Part shown: positions 1 through 6,053 of the stretch, piece after piece
Layout of the letters: each line of letters begins with the position of its first letter
Position numbering within the stretch: position 1 is the stretch's first letter
Assembly (NCBI GenBank): GCA_027044735.1
Contig: JALUBW010000028.1
Coordinates: 1-6,109, forward strand
Length of the DNA: 6,109 nucleotides
DNA from: Anaerolineales bacterium
GTDB lineage: Bacteria > Chloroflexota > Anaerolineae > Anaerolineales > DRMV01
Direction of reading: 5' to 3'
Translations under genes and position numbers: made by a program
The notes under the pieces: model-generated
The model's input: only the letters and a program-made list of their open reading frames with translations
Told to the model about the DNA's origin: nothing
Databases searched by the model: none

Positions 1-34
1 ACTCGGTCGCCCTTGTTGATTTTTGTAGAATTTA

Positions 35-2638
35 CTACTCTTCTTCCTCTTCGCCCACAACTTCGGCGGCAGCCACCGTGGTGAACGTGAGGCCGCGGGG
101 ACCTTTGTCCACTCGGATTGTGTCGCCCTCTTTGAACTCGCCGGCGAGGATTTTCATTGCCAGCGGGTCTTGCAGTTCGCGCTGGATGGCGCGTTTCAGC
201 GGGCGGGCGCCAAAGTCGGGGTCGTAGCCCACTTCGGCGAGGTATTCTTTGGCCGCGTCGGTCACTTCCAGTTTGAAGCCGCGGTCTTCCAGCAGTTCGT
301 TCAAGCGCCGCAGTTGGATGTCCACAATCTTCACCAAGTCTTCCTTGGTCAGCGGGTGGAACACGATGATGTCGTCAATGCGGTTGAGGAATTCGGGGCG
401 GAAATGCCGCTGCAGGATGCGGTTGATTTCGTCGCGAGGCACTTCCGTGCGGCCTTCCAGCCACAGTTCGCTGCCAAGGTTGCTGGTCATGATGATGATC
501 GTGTTGCGGAAGTCCACGGTGCGGCCTTTGCCGTCGGTCAGGCGGCCATCGTCCAGCAGTTGAAGCAGGACGTTGAAGACCTCGCGGTGGGCTTTTTCAA
601 TTTCGTCAAACAGCACCACGCTGTACGGCCTACGGCGGACTGCTTCGGTGAGTTGGCCGCCTTCTTCGTGGCCCACGTAGCCGGGAGGTGCGCCGATAAG
701 CCGCGAGACGGTGTGCTTTTCTTGGTATTCGCTCATGTCAATGCGGATCATCGCGCGCTCATCGTCAAACAGGAATTCGGCCAAAGCGCGCGCCAATTCG
801 GTTTTGCCCACGCCCGTCGGTCCGAGGAAGATGAACGAGCCGATGGGGCGGTTGGGGTCTTGCAAACCGGCGCGGGCGCGCCGCACTGCGTTTGCCACCG
901 CCTTGATGGCGTGGTCCTGCCCAACGACCCGCTGGTGCAGGCGCTCTTCCATGTGGAGCAGTTTCTCGCGCTCGCTTTCAAGCAGCCGCGAAACGGGGAT
1001 GCCAGTCCACGAAGAGACCACTTTCGCGATTTCCTCGGCGTCCACTTCTTCTTTGAGGAGTGCGCCTTCGGCCTGCAACTGCTTGAGTTTCTCTTCCTGC
1101 TCTTTCAACTTTTGCTCAAGTTCGCGCAACACGCCATAGCGCAGGCGGGCTACTTTTTCCAAATCGGCTTGGCGCTCGGCGCGTTCAATTTCAAGGCGGG
1201 TTTGCTCAATTTGCTCCTTGAGTTTGTGCAGTTCCTCAATGGCTTGCTTTTCGGCCTGCCAGCGGGCGCGCAGGGCTTGCGCCTTTTCCTGCAATTCGGC
1301 CAATTCTTTCTCAATAGCCTTCAGGCGGGCTTTAGAGGCCTTGTCTTTTTCTTTCTTGAGCGCCTCGCGCTCAATTTCAAGTTGAAGGATCTGCCGCTCA
1401 ATTTCGTCCAGCACCTCAGGTTTGGAATCAATTTCGGTGCGGAGGCGGGCGGCGGCCTCGTCAATCAGGTCAATAGCCTTGTCGGGCAAGAAGCGGTCGG
1501 TGATGTAGCGGTGGCTCAAGGTGGCCGCGGCAATCACCGCCGCGTCGGTGATGCGCACACCGTGGTAAACCTCGTAGCGCTCTTTCAGCCCGCGGAGGAT
1601 GCTGATGGTGTCTTCCACGCTGGGCTCTTCTACCATTACGGGCTGGAAGCGGCGCTCAAGGGCGGGATCTTTTTCAATGTACTTGCGGTATTCGTCAATG
1701 GTGGTAGCGCCGATCATGCGGAGTTCGCCGCGGGCGAGCATGGGCTTGAGCATGTTGCCAGCGTCCATTGCGCCCTCGGCTTTACCGGCGCCCACAACGG
1801 TGTGCATTTCGTCCACGAAGAGGATGATTTCGCCGTTGGAGTCAACAATTTCCTTGAGAACAGCCTTGAGGCGTTCCTCAAATTCGCCGCGGTATTTTGC
1901 GCCAGCGATAAGCGAGCCCATGTCAAGTTGAACGATGCGCTTGTGCTTCAGGCCCTCGGGCACATCGCCGTTCACGATGCGCTGAGCGAGGCCTTCTACA
2001 ATGGCGGTTTTGCCGACGCCGGGCTCGCCGACCAGCGCAGGGTTGTTTTTGGTGCGGCGGGAAAGGATTTGGATGACGCGGCGAATTTCCTCGTCGCGGC
2101 CGATCACGGGGTCAAGTTTGCCCTGACGGGCAAGTGCGGTTAGGTCGCGGCCGTATTTTTCCAGCGCTTGATAGGTGGCTTCGGGGTTTTCGGAGGTTAC
2201 GCGCTGAGTGCCGCGAATTTCTGCCAGTGCCTTCAAAATGGCGTCTTTGGTGATGCCGTAACGCTGCAGGCGCTGGCCTTCTACGCTTTCGGTAAGGCCG
2301 AGCAAAATATGCTCGGTGGAGACGTACTCGTCCTGCATGCCGCGGGCGTAACGTTCCGCGGCTTCAAGCACTTCGGCGGCAGGGCGCGAAAGCCCTACTT
2401 CGCCGGTCGCGCCGTACACTTTCGGACGGCGCTCCAAGTCATCCCGCACATCGCTCAACAGCGCTTGCGTTGAACCCGCTATTTTGGTAACGATAGCAGG
2501 CACAACGCCTTCCTCTTGCTGCAAGAGGGCTAAAAGCAAATGCGCGGGCTCAATGGCTTGATGATTGAGTTCTTGTGCTAAACGCTGAGCCGCAAAGATT
2601 GCCTCTCGCGACTTCTGCGTGTATTTTTCCAAGTTCAT
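35..2638 (-). CDS. clpB: ATP-dependent chaperone/disaggregase ClpB (Hsp104 family)
   Basis: Cytosolic hexameric AAA+ machine that threads aggregated proteins through its central pore, working with the DnaK system (family knowledge). The 867 residues match usual ClpB length. Visible in order: Clp N-domain repeats (about 1-145); NBD1 with Walker A GEPGVGKT (204-211), pore loop AKYRG (247-251), Walker B ending VDE (275-277) and arginine fingers in ERRF (328-331); a long Lys/Glu-rich coiled-coil middle domain (about 405-530); NBD2 with Walker A GPTGVGKT (606-613), pore loop GYVG (653-656), Walker B ending FDE (677-679), sensor 1 TSN (718-720) and sensor 2 GARP (810-813). The full middle domain, and no ClpP-docking loop that I can see, favour ClpB over ClpA/ClpC. 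The tail is five glutamates. The ATG has a good Shine-Dalgarno, AAGGAG, 8 nt upstream (2647-2652). Tandem stops TAG-TAA end the gene. No terminator is visible in the 34 bases that follow. It is intact and appears monocistronic from its own promoter. Confidence 0.98.
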   Translation of the reverse strand: MNLEKYTQKSREAIFAAQRLAQELNHQAIEPAHLLLALLQQEEGVVPAIVTKIAGSTQALLSDVRDDLERRPKVYGATGEVGLSRPAAEVLEAAERYARGMQDEYVSTEHILLGLTESVEGQRLQRYGITKDAILKALAEIRGTQRVTSENPEATYQALEKYGRDLTALARQGKLDPVIGRDEEIRRVIQILSRRTKNNPALVGEPGVGKTAIVEGLAQRIVNGDVPEGLKHKRIVQLDMGSLIAGAKYRGEFEERLKAVLKEIVDSNGEIILFVDEMHTVVGAGKAEGAMDAGNMLKPMLARGELRMIGATTIDEYRKYIEKDPALERRFQPVMVEEPSVEDTISILRGLKERYEVYHGVRITDAAVIAAATLSHRYITDRFLPDKAIDLIDEAAARLRTEIDSKPEVLDEIERQILQLEIEREALKKEKDKASKARLKAIEKELAELQEKAQALRARWQAEKQAIEELHKLKEQIEQTRLEIERAERQADLEKVARLRYGVLRELEQKLKEQEEKLKQLQAEGALLKEEVDAEEIAKVVSSWTGIPVSRLLESEREKLLHMEERLHQRVVGQDHAIKAVANAVRRARAGLQDPNRPIGSFIFLGPTGVGKTELARALAEFLFDDERAMIRIDMSEYQEKHTVSRLIGAPPGYVGHEEGGQLTEAVRRRPYSVVLFDEIEKAHREVFNVLLQLLDDGRLTDGKGRTVDFRNTIIIMTSNLGSELWLEGRTEVPRDEINRILQRHFRPEFLNRIDDIIVFHPLTKEDLVKIVDIQLRRLNELLEDRGFKLEVTDAAKEYLAEVGYDPDFGARPLKRAIQRELQDPLAMKILAGEFKEGDTIRVDKGPRGLTFTTVAAAEVVGEEEEE

Positions 2639-2703
2639 TTTCCACTCTCCTTATTTTGGGGTTAACGAAAAAACCAAGACAATTTCCCTGCACACGCATT
2701 CCA

Positions 2704-2709
2704 ACTATA
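2704..2709 (-). promoter_or_regulatory. Probable clpB -10 element (TATAGT)
   Basis: On the minus strand TATAGT lies 8 bp downstream of the last of three direct repeats. The position 17 bp further upstream carries no recognisable -35 hexamer. That is the usual look of a promoter needing an activator in the -35 region. Transcription would start near 2697, giving an untranslated leader of about 58 nt before the clpB ATG. I saw no CIRCE (TTAGCACTC-N9-GAGTGCTAA) or HAIR (CTTGAGT-N7-ACTCAAG) heat-shock operator here. Confidence 0.5.
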
Positions 2710-2717
2710 GGGGCTCA

Positions 2718-2746
2718 ACGTAAGAGGCGTGTAAGAGGGATGTAAG
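2718..2746 (-). promoter_or_regulatory. Triple 11-bp-spaced direct repeat, putative response-regulator binding site for clpB
   Basis: Reading the minus strand, CTTACAT (2746-2740), CTTACAC (2735-2729) and CTTACGT (2724-2718) are 7-bp repeats separated by 4-bp spacers (CCCT, GCCT), an exact 11-bp period. A much weaker fourth unit (TTAACGG, 2757-2751) keeps the phase. OmpR/PhoB-family regulators bind such head-to-tail half-sites about one helical turn apart. The E. coli Pho-box unit CTGTCAT matches CTTACAT at 5 of 7 positions. The array ends 8 bp before the clpB -10 element, the geometry of class-II activated Pho promoters. The identity of the regulator is inference. Confidence 0.55.
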
Positions 2747-2759
2747 ATTTCCGTTAACT

Positions 2760-2788
2760 AAAAAAACTCCCCGGTTGTGGCCGGGGAG
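2760..2788 (-). terminator. Rho-independent terminator of surE
   Basis: On the minus strand, CTCCCCGG (2788-2781) pairs perfectly over 8 bp with CCGGGGAG (2774-2767) around a CCACAA loop, followed at once by seven Ts (2766-2760). It begins 28 bp after the surE stop codon. On the plus strand the hairpin is not followed by a T run, so it acts in one direction only. It separates surE from clpB, which is co-oriented downstream. Confidence 0.92.
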
Positions 2789-2799
2789 AGAGCGCCAAA

Positions 2800-2815
2800 T
2801 GTTTCACGTGAAACA
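2800..2815. promoter_or_regulatory. parS: parS centromere-like site (ParB binding)
   Basis: TGTTTCACGTGAAACA is a perfect 16-bp palindrome, part of an 18-bp palindrome at 2799-2816. It matches the widely conserved chromosomal parS consensus TGTTNCACGTGAAACA at every position. ParB dimers load here as CTP-dependent clamps, spread, and with ParA and SMC organise and segregate the origin region (established for Bacillus, Caulobacter and others). The site touches the first base of the surE TGA and precedes the surE terminator, so it disrupts no gene. No parA/parB is in the window. Chance occurrence of an exact 16-mer in 6 kb is very unlikely. Confidence 0.9.
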
Positions 2816-3610
2816 TCACGAGGCGAGCAGCTGCTCCAATTCTTTCAAATCCACCCGAGAGGTAAGGTCTAAACTGAGCGGTGTGACCGAAACCACCCTA
2901 TCAACCAGCACGGCGTAAACATCGCTCTCGGGGGAAAACTCCTCTGCGGGGGTAGCCCGCTCATAGCCGATAACAACCGGTTCATCCCAACTGCGGCGTT
3001 TGGGCTTTACGGGGCGGTAGTAGCGCTTGCGGCCTAAGCGGGTAACGCGCCAAGGGGTTTCGGCGGTGGCCGAGCGCGGCACGTCCACTTTCAGCACGTA
3101 CACGTCCTCCGGAAGTTCCAACTGCGCCATCCTAAGGGCGAAAAATTTGGTGAAATGTGCCGCCGCGCCAAAGTCAATTTCCCGTGAATAGGAAAGGTGG
3201 TATTCCTTAGGCGTCTCCAACGAAACTGCCAACGAAGGAATGCCTAAAGCCGCTCCTTCCAAAGCCGCCCCTACCGTGCCTGAAACCGTAACGCCAAAGG
3301 CAAGGTTTTCGCCGTAGTTGATGCCCGCCACGACCAAGTCGGGCTTGCGCCCAAGCACCTCCAGCACGCCGTGCTGAACCGCCTGCGCCGGAGTGCCGCC
3401 GACCGCGTACACCGTCCATTCCTTCCCCCGAACGGTCATCTTTTCGGGTGTGATGATTCCGTCCGAAGATGAGGGCATGCTGCGCCCGGCGCCGGTAGAT
3501 TGTTCCCGCGGGGCAACAACGGTAACATAACCAAGAGTGCTCAAGGCCTCTGCCGCCGCCCAAAGCCCCGGCGAGCGGATGCCATCATCATTGGTAAGCA
3601 AAATTTGCAT
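2816..3610 (-). CDS. surE: 5'/3'-nucleotidase SurE (stationary-phase survival protein)
   Basis: Metal-dependent phosphatase that removes phosphate from 5'- and 3'-nucleoside monophosphates, linked in other bacteria to stationary-phase and stress survival (family knowledge). The N-terminus has the signature LLTNDDG (4-10), with metal ligands Asp8 and Asp9. The APxEQS segment supplies Ser38, GGTPAQAVQ lies at 71-79, GINYGEN (96-102) supplies Asn98, and SGTVGAALEGA lies in the second conserved block (about 109-119). These correspond to the Thermotoga SurE site (D8, D9, S39, N95). At 264 residues the length is normal. ATG is chosen because MQILLTNDDG is the standard SurE N-terminus. The Shine-Dalgarno is weak (GGGAAAGG about 10 nt upstream). 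I found no convincing promoter between the tRNA terminator and surE. The gene is cytoplasmic and intact. Confidence 0.97.
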   Translation of the reverse strand: MQILLTNDDGIRSPGLWAAAEALSTLGYVTVVAPREQSTGAGRSMPSSSDGIITPEKMTVRGKEWTVYAVGGTPAQAVQHGVLEVLGRKPDLVVAGINYGENLAFGVTVSGTVGAALEGAALGIPSLAVSLETPKEYHLSYSREIDFGAAAHFTKFFALRMAQLELPEDVYVLKVDVPRSATAETPWRVTRLGRKRYYRPVKPKRRSWDEPVVIGYERATPAEEFSPESDVYAVLVDRVVSVTPLSLDLTSRVDLKELEQLLAS

Positions 3611-3654
3611 GGCGACCTAACCTTTCCCAAATTGGCACAACCTGCGAGCACAAA

Positions 3655-3688
3655 CACAAAAACGGGAGCGGTTCAACCGCTCCCGTTT
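3655..3688 (-). terminator. Rho-independent terminator of the tRNA operon
   Basis: On the minus strand AAACGGGAGCGGTT (3688-3675) is perfectly complementary to AACCGCTCCCGTTT (3673-3660); the practical loop is about 5 nt, followed by the T-rich tract TTTTTGTGTTTG. It lies 4 nt beyond the encoded CCA of tRNA-Arg, so it closes the tRNA operon. The stem is symmetrical, but only the minus strand continues into a T-rich tail. Confidence 0.88.
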
Positions 3689-3692
3689 CGCA

Positions 3693-3768
3693 TGGCGCCC
3701 TCGGCGTGATTCGAACACGCGGCCCCTTGCTCCGCAAGCAAGTGCTCTATCCACTGAGCTACGAGGGC
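3693..3768 (-). tRNA. tRNA-Arg, anticodon GCG
   Basis: Complete cloverleaf: acceptor GCCCTCG/CGAGGGC; D-arm GCTC-AGTGGATA-GAGC; anticodon stem CTTGC/GCAAG with loop TTGCGGA, anticodon GCG; variable GGGCC; T-arm GCGTG-TTCGAAT-CACGC; discriminator G. Unlike the two Ser genes, it encodes the 3' CCA (3695-3693). Arginine identity is supported by C35, G36 and A20 in the D-loop. It would read CGC, and CGU by wobble. Most bacteria use a single tRNA-Arg with ACG (edited to ICG) for these codons, so a genomic GCG is unusual. It is the last gene of the tRNA operon. Confidence 0.95.
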
Positions 3769-3780
3769 GTATTGCACAGG

Positions 3781-3872
3781 CGGGGAGGGCGGGATTCGAA
3801 CCCGCGGTGGAGGTTTTAGCCCCCACAACCGCTTAGCAGGCGGCCCCGATCGTCCAACTCCGGCACCTCCCC
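3781..3872 (-). tRNA. tRNA-Ser, anticodon GCU
   Basis: A 92-nt class II tRNA: acceptor GGGGAGG/CCTCCCC, anticodon stem GCCGC/GCGGT with loop CTGCTAA (anticodon GCU, reading AGC/AGU), T-arm GCGGG-TTCGAAT-CCCGC and discriminator G as expected for serine. The long variable arm GTGGGGG/CCTCCAC (one G-U pair, CTAAAA loop) is the main seryl-tRNA synthetase identity element. The 3' flank reads CCT, so CCA is not encoded and must be added enzymatically. Second gene of the operon, 12 nt upstream of tRNA-Arg. Confidence 0.96.
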
Positions 3873-3922
3873 GAATTGTTAGGGTGCTTGCCCCTGGGGA
3901 GGATGCAGGCGCCCGCCCATGT

Positions 3923-4012
<90 letters not shown>

Positions 4013-4025
4013 CGGAGCAGGCCGT

Positions 4026-4054
4026 ATTTTACCATGCGAGTTCGCGATTGGCAA
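4026..4054 (-). promoter_or_regulatory. Proximal promoter of the tRNA operon
   Basis: On the minus strand TTGCCA (4054-4049), a 17-bp spacer and TAAAAT (4031-4026) fit the housekeeping sigma-70 pattern. Transcription would begin around 4018-4019, just before tRNA-Ser(UGA) at 4012. The very short leader is normal for a tRNA operon processed by RNase P. Confidence 0.75.
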
Positions 4055-4139
4055 GTTTCGCGCTCAGGAGCGTCCAAAAGCCGCCGCGGCGAGCAACCGC
4101 GTGCGCCCTCTCCTGCGCCTTCCTCTCCGGCGGGCGGCA

Positions 4140-4169
4140 ATTATACCTAAATCGCGCCCATACTGGCAA
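4140..4169 (-). promoter_or_regulatory. Distal sigma-70-type promoter upstream of the tRNA operon
   Basis: On the minus strand TTGCCA (4169-4164), an 18-bp spacer and a perfect TATAAT (4145-4140). It lies just after the SDR stop codon, where no other coding gene begins, so it either adds to tRNA operon transcription with a leader of about 120 nt or drives a small RNA. A short hairpin (CGCGG/CCGCG, 4101-4085) followed five bases later by TTTT (4079-4076) could end such an RNA, but it is a poor terminator. The -35 box is the same TTGCCA as in the proximal promoter. Confidence 0.6.
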
Positions 4170-4187
4170 CGTTTTGAGCCGCGTTTC

Positions 4188-4991
4188 TCAACACAAGCCG
4201 CGGTAAATGCCTCCATCCACATTCAGCAACACGCCGGTGATGTAACTCGCGACCGGCGAAAGCAGGAATACCGCGGCCTTTGCGATCTCCGACGGCTGAG
4301 CAAGCCGCCCTAAAGGGATTTCCCGGCTTTGTTTTTCCATTTCCTCGCTTATGGTAGTGCCATTCGCTTTGGCGCGCGCTTCCATCAATTCCCGCACCCG
4401 GCCCGTCGCCGTCCAGCCGGGCAGGATGGAGTTGAAGCGAATGCGCTCATGGCCGAGTTCCAGCGCTAAGGTTTTGGTGAGGGCGGCGGTTGCGGCACGC
4501 ACGCTGTTTGAAAGCACCAAGTTCGGGATGGGTTGCTTTACCGAATAGGAGGTGATGGTGAGCACAGACGGCGTGGGCGACTTGCGCAGGTAGGGCAGCG
4601 CGTGGCGGATGAGCCTTACATGCGCCATCAGCAGCGAGTTTATCGCGCTTTCCCATGCCTCATCGGTAATTTCCTCAAATGCCCCGCTCGGCGGACCGCT
4701 GGTGTTAGTGACCAGCAAATCAAGCCCGCCCAGGGCGGAGGCTGCCCTTTCAACCACTGTCCGCGCCGTCGCCGCTTTGGAAACATCGCCCACTATGGGC
4801 ACGATTGCCTTCGTGTCCGAGAGATGCAGGTCTTCGCGGATTTCGGCTACAGCCTTTTTAAGCGCTGTAGCCGACCGGCCGTTTATGGCAACTGTGCAGC
4901 CTTCTTTCAACAATTCCACCGCAATCGCATAACCGATGCCGCGGCTGGAGCCGGTGACCAACGCTTTCTTTCCTTTCAACCAAAGGTCCAA
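4188..4991 (-). CDS. SDR-family protein with degenerate catalytic tetrad (BKR-like)
   Basis: A 267-residue Rossmann-fold protein of the classical short-chain dehydrogenase/reductase type. The cofactor motif TGSSRGIG (13-20), GDVS (68-71), NTSG (96-99, in place of NNAG), Asn118 and a C-terminal ITGVLLNVDGG segment are visible. Ser148 aligns with the catalytic serine. The YxxxK pair is missing: Tyr is replaced by Ser161 and Lys by Arg165 in LSNSVRAA. It resembles the SDR subgroup described as beta-ketoacyl-ACP-reductase-like that lacks a full tetrad, so the reaction is unknown and it may not be a standard oxidoreductase. The start is TTG: the Shine-Dalgarno AAAGGA (5005-5000) sits 8 nt upstream, and the only nearby ATG (5000-4998) is followed at once by TAA. 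Second gene of an operon, 14 nt after the 94-residue gene. No terminator is obvious downstream. Confidence 0.9.
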   Translation of the reverse strand: MDLWLKGKKALVTGSSRGIGYAIAVELLKEGCTVAINGRSATALKKAVAEIREDLHLSDTKAIVPIVGDVSKAATARTVVERAASALGGLDLLVTNTSGPPSGAFEEITDEAWESAINSLLMAHVRLIRHALPYLRKSPTPSVLTITSYSVKQPIPNLVLSNSVRAATAALTKTLALELGHERIRFNSILPGWTATGRVRELMEARAKANGTTISEEMEKQSREIPLGRLAQPSEIAKAAVFLLSPVASYITGVLLNVDGGIYRGLC

Positions 4992-5005
4992 GGTTTACAT
5001 CCTTT

Positions 5006-5290
5006 CTACGCGTCAAGATCTGCCAACAAATCGGTGATGTCGCGCTCGCGCAAAAGTCGGCGCTTCCACAAATTTATGCTTGGGATGATGTATGGCAGCA
5101 GTCTTAGGGAATAGTAAGGAGGCAAGATGGGCACACCGATCATGTCGCCGAACATGATTAGGGCGAAAAGGTTTTCTAACTCGGCGTGTTGTTTGCGCAG
5201 GGCGCGCTCCATGTCGTAAAGCAACATGCCGTACAGAAAACCGCCCACCCATGCTTTGATTTGTCGCCAACGGTGCTTCAGTTTTGACAT
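5006..5290 (-). CDS. Small uncharacterised protein (94 aa), first gene of operon with SDR
   Basis: I do not recognise a named family. The N-terminus is strongly basic (SKLKHRWRQIK), followed by a moderately hydrophobic stretch (15-25), a charged helix (28-40), a hydrophobic segment LFALIMFGDMIGVPIL (41-56), a distinctive PPYYSLRLLPY motif (57-67), and a charged C-terminus with RERDITDLL (81-89). No signal peptide or clean transmembrane helix is evident; peripheral membrane association is possible. ATG start with Shine-Dalgarno AAAGGG about 6 nt upstream. The neighbouring SDR gene's Shine-Dalgarno directly follows its stop codon, so the two are almost certainly co-transcribed. The well-defined Shine-Dalgarno, operon spacing and non-random composition argue that it is real. 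Its own promoter in the short divergent gap is not clear to me. Confidence 0.8.
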   Translation of the reverse strand: MSKLKHRWRQIKAWVGGFLYGMLLYDMERALRKQHAELENLFALIMFGDMIGVPILPPYYSLRLLPYIIPSINLWKRRLLRERDITDLLADLDA

Positions 5291-5312
5291 TTTGTGCCCT
5301 TTACGCTAAACT
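5284..5312 (+). promoter_or_regulatory. Sigma-70 promoter of the 205-aa membrane protein gene
   Basis: TTGACA (5284-5289, a consensus -35), a 17-bp spacer and TAAACT (5307-5312). Transcription would begin near 5319, leaving a leader of about 24 nt that carries the GGGAGG ribosome-binding site (5332-5337). The -35 box overlaps the first codons, including the ATG, of the divergent 94-residue gene. Confidence 0.7.
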
Positions 5313-5342
5313 AACTAAACCTTCGCCAAGCGGGAGGATGCG

Positions 5343-5960
5343 GTGAATTTAGGACAGATTGTTGCTATAATTTTGAGTGCTCTTTTGGCTGTGGGCTATT
5401 TTTTAGGCTCGGTCAGCAACCGCAAGCGCGGGGTTGAGATTGCGCTGTGGATGAAGCGAGGTCTGGACAAAGTCATCGGCGAAGTTTCGCACGCCAAATG
5501 GATGGGAGGAGCGTCCACTGGCGCGCAAATGGTGGTTGCCAAGGCCAATGAGCCTTTTCGCCGCGTGGAAACTGCTTTTTTGCTGGAGGCGCGCGAGGCC
5601 GCTCCTGTGTGGTGGTATCAGCGGCTGAAGGGGCGGCGCGATGCAATGGTGGTGCACGCCACTTTGCGAAACCGCCCGCGCGGCAAAATTGCCAGTTCGC
5701 TCAAAGGCGAGCCGCAGGCTGACTTTGAGGGCGAAGTGCGTCAATTCGGCAACCTCTACCTGCGGTGTACGCCCAGCCTGTGCGAGCACGCGCCGTTGGT
5801 GCGCTTTTTGGAAAAATATGCTGATGACCTTAGGGCGCTCTCACTGCAACCTAAACAGCCTCATTTGTTTGTGAAGGTCAACTTGCCTCGTATACGCTCT
5901 TTGCCGCCGGAGGAATTTTGGCGCGACCTGAGCGAGGCTTTCAAGTTGCCAAATTCGTAG
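5343..5960 (+). CDS. Membrane-anchored protein of unknown function (205 aa)
   Basis: One N-terminal hydrophobic segment (residues 5-24, rich in I, L, A, V, F) followed by Asn-Arg-Lys-Arg predicts a single-pass anchor with a cytoplasmic C-terminal domain by the positive-inside rule. The soluble part shows GSVSNRKRG (22-30), WMKRGL (36-41), PFRRVETAFLLEARE (71-85), WWYQRLKGRRD (90-100) and two cysteines, CTPSLC (142-147). I recognise no catalytic motif and assign no function. The start is GTG: GGGAGG (5332-5337) lies 5 nt upstream, and the competing ATG at 5338 runs into TGA after one codon. Transcribed divergently from the 94-aa/SDR operon across a 52-bp gap. No terminator is visible downstream. 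Confidence 0.85.
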   Translation: MNLGQIVAIILSALLAVGYFLGSVSNRKRGVEIALWMKRGLDKVIGEVSHAKWMGGASTGAQMVVAKANEPFRRVETAFLLEAREAAPVWWYQRLKGRRDAMVVHATLRNRPRGKIASSLKGEPQADFEGEVRQFGNLYLRCTPSLCEHAPLVRFLEKYADDLRALSLQPKQPHLFVKVNLPRIRSLPPEEFWRDLSEAFKLPNS

Positions 5961-5970
5961 GTTCGTGGGG

Positions 5971-6002
5971 CGTTGAGTCGTTGGGGCGTTGGGTCGTTAG
6001 GT
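5971..6002. repeat. 8-bp tandem repeat, CGTTGGGT-type, four copies
   Basis: Four abutting octamers, CGTTGAGT, CGTTGGGG, CGTTGGGT and CGTTAGGT, with partial copies on either side (CGTGGGG at 5964-5970; CGTCGTTA after 6007). They lie 10 bp past the stop codon of the 205-aa gene, outside coding sequence. Possibly slippage-generated intergenic DNA; no function is visible. Confidence 0.75.
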
Positions 6003-6016
6003 CGGGCGTCGTTATC

Positions 6017-6046
6017 CACCGATTGGCACAGATTTGCACCGATTGA
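6017..6046. repeat. 10-bp tandem repeat, CACCGATTGG-type, three copies
   Basis: Three consecutive units, CACCGATTGG, CACAGATTTG and CACCGATTGA, keep an exact 10-bp period. The arrangement resembles degenerate short intergenic repeats that I associate with several environmental bacterial genomes; that link is from memory. No coding potential. Confidence 0.75.
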
Positions 6047-6053
6047 AGAAAAA

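Noticed and set aside
170..2143. A 657-codon open frame on the plus strand antisense to clpB
   Set aside because: It lies wholly inside clpB on the other strand, is rich in F, H, Q and A as expected of antisense frames of a biased gene, and resembles no protein family. ClpB motifs on the minus strand are decisive.
2641..2760. CIRCE, HAIR or sigma-32 heat-shock control of clpB
   Set aside because: No TTAGCACTC/GAGTGCTAA or CTTGAGT/ACTCAAG pair is present. TTGAGC followed by CCCCTATAG has a partial look, but the spacing is far too short for sigma-32.
3207..3563. 118-codon minus-strand frame within surE
   Set aside because: An out-of-frame shadow rich in G and R; the surE frame has all family motifs.
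3617..3826. 69-codon minus-strand frame containing SSVDRALACGARGRVFESRRGR
   Set aside because: This is translation of the tRNA-Arg gene, a well-known spurious protein type.
4533..5114. 193-codon plus-strand frame across the SDR and the 94-aa gene
   Set aside because: It is antisense to two well-supported genes, has no ribosome-binding site I can defend and no recognisable motifs.
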